From positions 1 to 5,085 of the forward strand of contig CADBPK010000280.1 in NCBI GenBank assembly GCA_902796465.1: DNA of 5,085 nucleotides, read 5' to 3'. Source of the stretch: an uncultured Erysipelotrichaceae bacterium. Its GTDB lineage: Bacteria; Bacillota_I; Bacilli_A; Erysipelotrichales; Erysipelotrichaceae. This document shows positions 1-5,085 of the stretch, one piece after another (within the stretch, counting starts at the first letter, position 1; every line of letters starts with the position of its first letter). The notes below the pieces were generated by a model. It saw nothing but the letters and a program-made list of their open reading frames with translations. It searched no databases and was not told the DNA's origin. A program made the translations under genes and the position numbers.

Positions 1-389
1 CCGTTTGTGCCGATATAGCCGCACCGTCCGGTGCCGATCAGCTGCTGGATGATTGTACTTGTCGTTGTCTTGCCGTCTGTGCCGGTCACGGCGAACAGCT
101 TCAGTTCTTTTTCCGGCGCATCATAAAAGCGTTCCGCGAGTGACGGCAGTTCTTCATCGGTATTTTTTACATATACGACAGGGACGCTTTTTTCACCGAT
201 ATTCTTTGATGCGACAATAGCTGCCGCTCCCCGGCGGATGGCATCGTCCGCATATGCATGCCGGTCAGCACTGATGCCGGAAATACAGACAAACAGGTCT
301 CCCGGCTCCACTTCCAGGGAGGAAGTTCTGATGTTTCTGAGCGTGACATCACGTTCTGCTTCAGGATACAGATCTCTCAGTTTTTTCAT
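1..389 (-). CDS. murE: UDP-N-acetylmuramyl-tripeptide synthetase MurE, N-terminal part (runs off left edge)
   Basis: Cytoplasmic Mur ligase that adds the third amino acid (L-lysine or meso-diaminopimelate) to UDP-MurNAc-L-Ala-D-Glu using ATP. Only the first 129 residues are in the window, from roughly 480-500 expected. The N-terminal UDP-binding domain shows EPGDLFVCISG (residues 28-38) and DRHAYADDAIRRGAAAIV (42-59). The ATP-binding P-loop VTGTDGKTTT lies at 101-110 and starts the central domain; GYIGTN follows at 124-129. The ATG at 389-387 is preceded by GAGG six bases upstream and gives the expected spacing from start to P-loop. The gene is divergent from the dcw operon and shares its control region. 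The usual Asp-Ser-Arg of the uridine-binding region reads Thr-Ser-Ser (22-24). Lys versus DAP specificity cannot be judged, because the deciding motif lies in the missing C-terminal domain. Another Mur ligase is less likely, given the MurE-type N-terminal domain. Confidence 0.9.
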   Translation of the reverse strand, partial: MKKLRDLYPEAERDVTLRNIRTSSLEVEPGDLFVCISGISADRHAYADDAIRRGAAAIVASKNIGEKSVPVVYVKNTDEELPSLAERFYDAPEKELKLFAVTGTDGKTTTSTIIQQLIGTGRCGYIGTN

Positions 390-395
390 ATATTA

Positions 396-399
396 CCTC
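396..399 (-). promoter_or_regulatory. Ribosome binding site of murE
   Basis: On the minus strand GAGG (within TGAGGTAAT) stands six bases before the ATG at 389-387. It fixes the murE start, and no other in-frame start nearby has a comparable site. Confidence 0.75.
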
Positions 400-409
400 A
401 CAGATATAT

Positions 410-438
410 ACGATAAATGACTATTTTTCTCATGGCAA
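410..438 (-). promoter_or_regulatory. Candidate sigma-A-type promoter for murE
   Basis: Read on the minus strand, TTGCCA (438-433, five of six matches to TTGACA) is followed after exactly 17 bases by TATCGT (415-410, four of six matches to TATAAT). Transcription would begin near position 403, leaving a very short leader that still contains the murE ribosome binding site. The call rests on consensus matching and position only. A TATATA further downstream is a weaker alternative because its spacing is too long. Confidence 0.5.
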
Positions 439-453
439 GAAGGAGATTTTTTT

Positions 454-463
454 CTGCATGCAG
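454..463. repeat. Perfect 10 bp palindrome CTGCATGCAG between the divergent promoters
   Basis: CTGCATGCAG is its own reverse complement. It extends to a 16 bp imperfect palindrome (451-466) with one mismatched pair. It lies upstream of both candidate promoters, a typical place for a dimeric regulator to bind. No known operator consensus is recognised and it may be chance. It is not a convincing terminator, because its arms are short and no loop is left between them. Confidence 0.4.
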
Positions 464-470
464 GAATCAT

Positions 471-497
471 AAAAAAATATCCCAAAAATCCTAAAAA
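471..497 (+). promoter_or_regulatory. Phased A-tracts, possible UP element upstream of the mraZ promoter
   Basis: Three A-tracts (471-477, 484-488, 493-497) have centres about 12 and 9-10 bases apart, close to one helical turn, immediately upstream of the candidate -35 at 502. Such tracts can bend DNA or contact the alpha subunit of RNA polymerase. The function is inferred from composition and position. Confidence 0.35.
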
Positions 498-501
498 TAT
501 A

Positions 502-529
502 TTGCAAAGTAGTGATTAAGTGGTAAGAT
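502..529 (+). promoter_or_regulatory. Candidate promoter of the mraZ operon
   Basis: TTGCAA (502-507, four of six matches to TTGACA) and TAAGAT (524-529, four of six to TATAAT) are separated by 16 bases. The -10 is preceded by TG one base away (TGGTAAGAT), an extended -10 that would compensate for the short spacer. Transcription would start near 536, about 28 bases before the mraZ ATG. Both promoter elements are overlapped by the GTG repeat array, which fits autorepression by MraZ. Confidence 0.55.
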
Positions 530-565
530 TGTGGTAGAAAGTGGCACGAAGTGGGGGATAGTGAT
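506..565 (+). promoter_or_regulatory. MraZ-box operator array (six GTG-centred repeats, 10-11 bp period)
   Basis: Six similar elements follow one another: AAAGTA (506), TTAAGTGG (516), ATTGTGG (528), GAAAGTGG (537), CGAAGTGG (547) and ATAGTGAT (558). The GT cores fall at 509, 520, 531, 541, 551 and 561, so the period is 11, 11, 10, 10 and 10 bases, one helical turn. The four central copies carry a full GTGG; the outer two are degenerate. MraZ is known to bind short direct repeats of this kind upstream of its own gene (TGGGN repeats in E. coli, AAAGTG-type repeats in mollicutes) as a ring-shaped oligomer. The array spans the candidate -35 and -10 and runs into the mraZ start codon, which predicts strong autorepression. 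That MraZ binds here is inference. Confidence 0.75.
553..558 (+). promoter_or_regulatory. Ribosome binding site of mraZ
   Basis: The purine run GGGGGA lies five bases before the ATG at 564 and is the only Shine-Dalgarno-like sequence here. It supports starting mraZ at 564 rather than at the upstream in-frame GTG at 531, which belongs to the repeat array. It overlaps the fifth GTG repeat, so operator and translation signal share bases. Confidence 0.55.
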
Positions 566-1001
566 GGCTTTATTCATGGGTGAATACAGACATAATCTGG
601 ATTCCAAAAACAGAATTATTATTCCTGCCAAAATTCGCGATGCACTTGGAGATAAGTTTTACCTGACCAAAGGGTATGACGGCTGTATTTCACTTTATAC
701 AGAGGAAAAGTTCGAGAAAATGGTTATGGATCTGCAGAAAAGTCCGTATACCATGGCAAGCGCCCGTACTTATATGCGTGAGCTGATGTCCAAGAGTTCT
801 GAATGTGAAGTGGATAGCCAGGGAAGAATCCAGCTGCCTCAGGTTCTGGTAAAAGATGCCGCACTGCAGAAAGCGTGTGTCATTATCGGTGTTGTAGATC
901 ATGTTGAGATCTGGGCAAGCGACAGATGGGAATCCTATCACGAACAGTCTGCCGCAGCATTCGAGGCCACAGCGGAATCGCTGACGGAATTCGTACGGTA
1001 A
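564..1001 (+). CDS. mraZ: Transcriptional regulator MraZ
   Basis: DNA-binding regulator of the dcw cluster, typically an autorepressor, that forms ring-shaped oligomers. At 145 residues it matches the family length (about 143-152). Two SpoVT/AbrB-like domains are visible. The first has MGEYRHNLDSKNRIIIPAK (residues 5-23) and the second has DSQGRIQLP (84-92); these are the paired D-x-K/Q-G-R motifs of the family. In the first motif the usual Gly is Asn (N16), while Arg17 and the I-P-A-K stretch are kept. The ATG at 564 is chosen because it gives the standard N-terminus and has a purine-rich ribosome binding site; a GTG at 531 in the same frame would add eleven residues with no family counterpart. 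It is the first gene of the operon, directly behind the GTG repeat array, and its stop codon overlaps the rsmH start (TAATG). Confidence 0.95.
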   Translation: MALFMGEYRHNLDSKNRIIIPAKIRDALGDKFYLTKGYDGCISLYTEEKFEKMVMDLQKSPYTMASARTYMRELMSKSSECEVDSQGRIQLPQVLVKDAALQKACVIIGVVDHVEIWASDRWESYHEQSAAAFEATAESLTEFVR

Positions 1002-1936
1002 TGGAACACAGAAGTGTACTGCTTGCGGAAACCATAGATTACCTGAATGTCGATCCGGCAGGTATCTATGTGGATGCGACTCTCGGAAGAGGCGGTCATG
1101 CGAGGGAACTGATCTCCCGACTGGAGAGCGGACATCTCTACGCATTTGATAAAGACGCACAGGCAATTGCGGAAACAGCGGACCGGTTATCCGATGTTTC
1201 TTCATATATTACGATGATCAGGAGTGATTTCCGTAATATGGCAGCAGCGCTGGCGGAAAAGGGGATCGATAAAGTCGACGGAATCATGATGGATCTTGGT
1301 GTGAGCTCTCCCCAGTTCGATGATCCAGACAGGGGATTCAGCTACCGTTATGATACGCGGCTTGACATGAGGATGGATCAGTCACAGCAGCTTGACGCCT
1401 ATACGGTCGTCAATACATATCCGGTTAAGGAACTCACAAGGATCCTGCGGGATTATGGGGAAGAAAGATATGCACCGCTGATTTCAAAAAGAATTGAAGC
1501 GGAGCGGAAGACCCGTCATATCGAAACGACAGGACAGCTTGTAGAGGTGATAAGAAGCGCACTGCCTGATAAAGTGCTGCGGCAGAAAGGTCATCCTGCC
1601 AAGCAGACATTCCAGGCTCTCCGGATCGAAGTGAATCAGGAATTCGATTCACTCCGGGAAGGGCTTGAACAGGCATTGTCATTATTGAAGGTGCATGGGC
1701 GCCTTGCCGTCATCACGTTTCATTCCCTTGAGGACAGAATCGTGAAAACGACGTTTAAAAGTTATTCCACTGCTCCGTTTGTTGAGCCTAAGTTGCCGCT
1801 GAAAGCTGAACAAATGGAGCAGGCCTCCTTCCAGCTGGTTACGAAAAAACCGGTGACGGCAGGCGAGGAAGAGCTGAATGAAAACCATCGTGCACACAGC
1901 GCGAAACTGAGAGTGATAGAAAGAATAAGGGGCTGA
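1001..1936 (+). CDS. rsmH: 16S rRNA (cytosine-1402-N4)-methyltransferase RsmH (MraW)
   Basis: S-adenosylmethionine-dependent methyltransferase that modifies N4 of C1402 in the decoding centre of 16S rRNA. The 311 residues match the family length. Visible family motifs are MEHRSVLLAE at the N-terminus, the SAM-binding DATLGRGGH (25-33), FDKD (49-52), MDLGVSSPQFD (97-107), RGFSY (111-115), DMRMD (122-126), HPAKQTFQALRIEVN (198-212), ITFHSLEDRIVK (238-249) and the C-terminal RAHSAKLRVIER (297-308). All look intact. The ATG at 1001 is chosen because it gives the conserved MEHRSVLL start and overlaps the mraZ stop by one base. The same frame stays open upstream, but those extra residues do not resemble the family. 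No strong ribosome binding site is seen, so translation is probably coupled to mraZ. ftsL follows after 7 bases. Confidence 0.97.
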   Translation: MEHRSVLLAETIDYLNVDPAGIYVDATLGRGGHARELISRLESGHLYAFDKDAQAIAETADRLSDVSSYITMIRSDFRNMAAALAEKGIDKVDGIMMDLGVSSPQFDDPDRGFSYRYDTRLDMRMDQSQQLDAYTVVNTYPVKELTRILRDYGEERYAPLISKRIEAERKTRHIETTGQLVEVIRSALPDKVLRQKGHPAKQTFQALRIEVNQEFDSLREGLEQALSLLKVHGRLAVITFHSLEDRIVKTTFKSYSTAPFVEPKLPLKAEQMEQASFQLVTKKPVTAGEEELNENHRAHSAKLRVIERIRG

Positions 1937-1943
1937 AAGAATC

Positions 1944-2273
1944 ATGGCAAAGATCGTCAGAAAAAAGAAAAAGGTAAAAAGAACTGTTAATTTACTGGGT
2001 GTTGCGGTAACGATGTTTTTTATTTCTTCGTTTCTGTTTCTGACAAGTTCATTATTCCTGCGCTCCTACAATAACTCCCTGACTGCACAGGTTCAGGAAC
2101 TGCAGACAAAAACAGCAGGACTGGAAACGCAGAACGAAGCCCTCAAAGTTGAGATCCAGACACTCAGCACAAGGGAACGGGTGGATGAAATGGCTGCTAA
2201 CAGCGGCTTGACTAATCAGCAGGAGAATATTATAACAATCTCAGACGATACGGAAGGTGAAGCTGAGGAGTAA
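1944..2273 (+). CDS. ftsL: Cell division protein FtsL
   Basis: Small bitopic membrane protein of the divisome that forms a complex with DivIC/FtsB and DivIB/FtsQ and helps activate the septal PBP. The 109 residues show a very basic cytoplasmic N-terminus (KIVRKKKKVKR, residues 3-13), one hydrophobic transmembrane segment (about 16-39) and an extracytoplasmic leucine/glutamine-rich coiled coil (about 45-80). The tail after that is acidic (DDTEGEAEE). FtsL is poorly conserved in sequence, so the call relies on this architecture and on its place between rsmH and the PBP gene, which is diagnostic. AAGGGG lies eleven bases upstream of the ATG, with GAAAGA closer in. The gap to the next gene is 2 bases. 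DivIC has a similar build but normally lies elsewhere. Confidence 0.88.
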   Translation: MAKIVRKKKKVKRTVNLLGVAVTMFFISSFLFLTSSLFLRSYNNSLTAQVQELQTKTAGLETQNEALKVEIQTLSTRERVDEMAANSGLTNQQENIITISDDTEGEAEE

Positions 2274-2275
2274 GA

Positions 2276-4450
2276 ATGAGTTCGAAGAACCGAAATCACT
2301 CATTACGCGTAATATACATAACGACACTGGTAGTGATGATGTTACTGACAGCCAGTGTCTTTTTCGTTACAATCGGGAAGATGCATGTCCTTTCGTGGAC
2401 AGATCTGAGCGCTTATGCGGATAATGCCAACGCTGTTACGGAAAAGATCACTGCCCTGCGCGGCAATATCTACGATCACAACGGCCAGGTAATTGCACAG
2501 GATAACAGGACATACAATATTGTCTGTATCCTTGACGAGAACAGACCGCATAACTACGGTGAAGTTGTCTATGTCCAGGACAAGGCAAAAACAGCCCGTA
2601 TTCTATCCGATATCCTGAAGATAGACTACAACAAGGTACTGGATTACCTGAAGCAGGATATCTATCAGACCGAGCTTGGAAACGGGGGAAGAAACCTTTC
2701 CAAATCCGTCCGGGATGAGATCGAAAGCTATGAACTGCCTGGTATTGAATTTACGGATTCCGTCCAGCGTGTCTATCCGCTCGGTGTTTTCGCATCCAAT
2801 CTGATCGGGTATGCGCAGAACAGCGACACCGGCCAGATGGAAGGAAAGATGGGGCTTGAGCTCTATCTGAATTCCTGGCTGAAGGGCAAGGACGGGGAAA
2901 GAACATATCAGGTGGATAAAAACGGTTATATTCTGCCGGGCATGAAGGAAGAGATTACCAGTGCCAGAAACGGCAACAACGTTTACCTGACACTGGACCA
3001 GAATATCCAGGCAGCGCTGGAATCCTCTTTTGCCATCACACGAGACAGATTCCATCCGGATCGTACATGGGGTGCTGTTATGGAGATCAACACCGGCAGG
3101 ATCCTTGCCTGGGGACAGTCACCATCCTTTGATCCGAATAAACTTGAAATCAAGGATTACAATAACTTCGGTGCGGAACTGCCGTACGAACCCGGCTCCA
3201 CCTTCAAAACATTTACTTGGGCGGCTGCGATCAATGAAGGAGTTTATGAGGATAAGGAAATCTATTCCGGAAGCGAATTCTGCTATACCGTTGACGATGA
3301 AGGCAAGCCTAAGCGTACAACAAAAGAAAACGCGTTCGGATGTATTGCGAACGCAAGGAGACATGACTGGGGCATGACGACATATGATCATGGTCTGATC
3401 TATTCCGCCAATACCATCGCCATGTCAGTCCTGACGGAAATGATCGATCCGGATATCCACGTTGATTATCTGAAGCGTTTCGGATTCTGGGAGCCTGTAG
3501 ATACAGACGGTCTGCCGGAAGAAATAGGCACTCTGACACACAGATATCCTTCCGAACAGCTGGCACTTTCCTACGGACAGGGTTCCAGTGTTACGATGCT
3601 GCAGCTGCTGCAGGCGTACAGCGCGGTATTCTCTGACGGGAAAATGAAAAAACCGTATTTTGTGGAATCGATCCGTGACAGTTACGATCCTTCCAAAGTA
3701 TACTATCAGGCAGAAACGAAGATAGTCGGTGAACCGATCACAGAAGAAACCGCAAAGCATCTGCAGAAGATCCTGTACCATGTCGTCAATGATGATGATG
3801 GTACCGCCAAATGGTATCAGATCCCGGAATGCAAGCTGATCGGCAAGACCGGAACGACCGAAGTTGCGGAAAACGGTGCTTACCGGAACAAGACAATTAC
3901 GTCCCTGATGGCCGCATTGCCTGCAGATAATCCGCAGATTATGGTATACTACTGTTTCGAGGCGCATTATGACCCCGGAGCGCATGTTGATTCCGAGGCG
4001 GTCGTAAGCCTCCTGCGGAAAGTCGCAATGACTTATGGATTCAACGAAGAAGAAACGAAACCGGAATCCGGTGACGGTGAAGATCAGATGAAAGAGATCG
4101 TAACTGTCAGCATGCCGAATGTACTGAATCATTCCGTAAAATATGCCGAGAAAAAACTGAACGGCATTGATACGGAGGTATATGTACTCGGAAAAGGCTC
4201 AACGGTCATCGACCAGTTCCCGGCAGCGGGTGATCCTGTTTCTACGGATCAGAAAACATTTATTCTGACGGATACATCAAGTTTTGAGATGCCGGATATG
4301 ACCGGCTGGACAAGAAAGGATGTGACAGGCCTGTGGGCTGTTACCGGATTCGGATTCCAGCTGGAAGGCACAGGTACGGTCGCGAAGCAGAGCATACCGC
4401 CCGGAACTGCCGTAACAAAGGGGACCGATATCCGCATCACATTCGAGTAA
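2276..4450 (+). CDS. pbpB: Class B penicillin-binding protein with two PASTA domains (septal transpeptidase, FtsI/PBP2B/PBP2x type)
   Basis: Membrane-anchored D,D-transpeptidase that cross-links septal peptidoglycan and partners FtsW and FtsL. It has 724 residues: a short cytoplasmic N-terminus, a membrane anchor (about 12-34), a dimerisation/pedestal domain beginning at RGNIYDHNG (62-70), and the transpeptidase domain (about 235-590). The catalytic motifs are intact: S308-T-F-K311 with nucleophile Ser308, S377-A-N379, and K524-T-G526. An acidic linker (about 591-606) leads to two PASTA domains, about 609-667 and 669-724. The second is typical (MPDMTGW at its start, PPGTAVTKG near its end); the first is more divergent. 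The ATG has AGGAG five bases upstream, inside the end of ftsL, so translation is probably coupled. By build and position it matches B. subtilis PBP2B, S. aureus PBP1 and S. pneumoniae PBP2x. SpoVD also has a PASTA domain, but only one, and it is sporulation-specific, so it fits less well. Confidence 0.93.
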   Translation: MSSKNRNHSLRVIYITTLVVMMLLTASVFFVTIGKMHVLSWTDLSAYADNANAVTEKITALRGNIYDHNGQVIAQDNRTYNIVCILDENRPHNYGEVVYVQDKAKTARILSDILKIDYNKVLDYLKQDIYQTELGNGGRNLSKSVRDEIESYELPGIEFTDSVQRVYPLGVFASNLIGYAQNSDTGQMEGKMGLELYLNSWLKGKDGERTYQVDKNGYILPGMKEEITSARNGNNVYLTLDQNIQAALESSFAITRDRFHPDRTWGAVMEINTGRILAWGQSPSFDPNKLEIKDYNNFGAELPYEPGSTFKTFTWAAAINEGVYEDKEIYSGSEFCYTVDDEGKPKRTTKENAFGCIANARRHDWGMTTYDHGLIYSANTIAMSVLTEMIDPDIHVDYLKRFGFWEPVDTDGLPEEIGTLTHRYPSEQLALSYGQGSSVTMLQLLQAYSAVFSDGKMKKPYFVESIRDSYDPSKVYYQAETKIVGEPITEETAKHLQKILYHVVNDDDGTAKWYQIPECKLIGKTGTTEVAENGAYRNKTITSLMAALPADNPQIMVYYCFEAHYDPGAHVDSEAVVSLLRKVAMTYGFNEEETKPESGDGEDQMKEIVTVSMPNVLNHSVKYAEKKLNGIDTEVYVLGKGSTVIDQFPAAGDPVSTDQKTFILTDTSSFEMPDMTGWTRKDVTGLWAVTGFGFQLEGTGTVAKQSIPPGTAVTKGTDIRITFE

Positions 4451-4466
4451 GGGGAAGGTAACAATT

Positions 4467-5085
4467 ATGGTAATCAGATATATATTGGGATTTTTGATCA
4501 GTCTGGCTGTTGTGCTGATTTACATGCCGTCACTGATCTCCTATCTGAAGAAGCAGAGTCTGCGTCAGAGCATCAGTGAATACAGCCTGCCGGAAGATCA
4601 GAAAAAAGCCGGTACGCCGATCATGGGCGGCATCATGTTCATCGTAGTTCCCGTCATCGTAACGCTGCTGATAGATCCTTCACAGTTTATGAATCTGGAT
4701 ACCATGACTGTTCTGCTTGCGTTTATCGGCTACGGGCTGATCGGTTTTACGGATGATTATCTGATTGCCATTCGGAAAAACAATGACGGTCTGCTTCCGA
4801 GATATAAATTTGCCCTGCAGGTGGTTCTGGCTGTACTGTTCTTCTTTCTTTACCGAAGCAGGGCAGACCTCTCCGTTCATATTCCGTTTACCGGCACTGA
4901 TATTCCGCTGGGATGGGGTTATTTCATTCTTGTGCTGTTTATGTTTGCGGGTTCCAGCAACGCTGTCAATCTGACGGACGGCATGGACGGACTGGCGGCA
5001 GGATGTACTCTGGTATCGCTGATTCCATTCCTCATTTTTTCCCTGGTAAAAGGGAAAACGGGAATTGCCTTGTTTGTAATGACTC
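4467..5085 (+). CDS. mraY: Phospho-N-acetylmuramoyl-pentapeptide-transferase MraY, N-terminal part (runs off right edge)
   Basis: Polytopic membrane enzyme that transfers phospho-MurNAc-pentapeptide from UDP to undecaprenyl phosphate, making lipid I. The window holds 206 of roughly 320 residues. Hydrophobic segments lie at about 4-26, 52-70, 80-99, 115-130, 149-165 and 179-195. Family motifs are KKAGTPIMGG (46-55), FTDDY (94-98) with the paired aspartates D96 and D97, and NAVNLTDGMDGLAAG (165-179) with D171 and D174. The position after D-D-Y-x is Ile100 where many MraY proteins have Lys; Lys114 in GLLPRYK is present. The ATG at 4467 has GGGGAAGG eight bases upstream and follows the PBP stop by 16 bases. 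The remaining catalytic and C-terminal helices are outside the window. MraY rather than WecA/TagO is favoured by KKAGTPxMGG, by NLTDGxDGLA and by context. Confidence 0.95.
   Translation, partial: MVIRYILGFLISLAVVLIYMPSLISYLKKQSLRQSISEYSLPEDQKKAGTPIMGGIMFIVVPVIVTLLIDPSQFMNLDTMTVLLAFIGYGLIGFTDDYLIAIRKNNDGLLPRYKFALQVVLAVLFFFLYRSRADLSVHIPFTGTDIPLGWGYFILVLFMFAGSSNAVNLTDGMDGLAAGCTLVSLIPFLIFSLVKGKTGIALFVMT

Noticed and set aside
441..472. AGGAG at 441-445 followed by a four-codon minimal ORF (ATG at 458, TAA at 470-472), a possible leader peptide
   Set aside because: The spacing of 12 bases is too long for a good start, the peptide contains no regulatory codons, no attenuator hairpin follows, and it would lie upstream of the mraZ promoter.
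451..480. The palindrome followed by A/T runs as a bidirectional terminator
   Set aside because: The arms are only five bases with no loop, and the region is flanked by divergent genes, so no transcript is expected to end here.
417..494. A 25-codon plus-strand open frame (ATG at 417, TAA at 492-494) in the divergent region
   Set aside because: It has no ribosome binding site, lies across the murE promoter, and its product rich in Arg, Lys and Phe resembles translated AT-rich intergenic DNA.
531..563. GTG at 531 as the mraZ start, giving 156 residues
   Set aside because: The extra residues come from the operator repeats, have no counterpart in MraZ, and no ribosome binding site precedes the GTG.
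926..1000. Upstream ATG at 926 as the rsmH start
   Set aside because: It would overlap mraZ by 76 bases and add 25 residues outside the family; the ATG at 1001 gives the conserved MEHRSVLL start.
690..1205. A 171-residue minus-strand open frame across mraZ and rsmH
   Set aside because: It is antisense to two well-supported conserved genes, its composition is atypical, and no start signal is visible.
3425..4132. A 235-residue minus-strand open frame inside the PBP gene
   Set aside because: It is a shadow of the PBP reading frame: rich in Arg, His, Phe and Ile, with no recognisable domain, promoter or ribosome binding site.
1..5085. Mobile elements, CRISPR arrays, tRNA or rRNA genes
   Set aside because: No inverted-repeat ends, transposase motifs, spaced direct repeats of CRISPR length or tRNA-like folds were seen; nearly all of the window is conserved dcw coding sequence.

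Overview
This window is the start of a division and cell wall (dcw) cluster from a bacterium that looks like a member of the Bacillota (Firmicutes). The support is a Gram-positive-type class B penicillin-binding protein with C-terminal PASTA domains, a short FtsL with a basic N-terminus, and the order mraZ-rsmH-ftsL-PBP-mraY. A relative of the Erysipelotrichaceae is my best guess, based on the flavour of the MurE and MraZ sequences, but no taxonomic marker is present and this is inference.

Layout: Positions 389 down to 1 (minus strand) hold the first 129 codons of murE, which runs off the left edge. Positions 390-563 are a 174 bp divergent control region. It contains a plausible murE promoter on the minus strand, a 10 bp perfect palindrome, phased A-tracts, and a plausible mraZ promoter. 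That last promoter is overlaid by an array of six GTG-centred repeats spaced 10-11 bp apart, which fits the MraZ operator. Positions 564-5085 (plus strand) hold mraZ, rsmH (mraW), ftsL, a PASTA-containing PBP (pbpB/ftsI type) and the first 206 codons of mraY, which runs off the right edge. The plus-strand genes are extremely tight: mraZ and rsmH overlap by one base (TAATG), and the later gaps are 7, 2 and 16 bp. No terminator is visible between them, so they read as one operon.

How they work together: MraZ probably represses the cluster through the repeat array. RsmH methylates 16S rRNA. FtsL and the PBP are membrane partners in septal peptidoglycan synthesis. MraY makes lipid I, and MurE adds the third stem-peptide residue to the same precursor upstream of MraY. 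The main departure from the Bacillus-type cluster is that murE is not between the PBP and mraY but sits upstream, divergently transcribed. The rest of the order resembles the mraW-ftsL-pbp-mraY arrangement of staphylococci and streptococci.

I did not find an undescribed system. The most informative features are the MraZ-type operator array, the displaced murE, and a few substitutions at usually conserved positions in MurE, MraZ and MraY.
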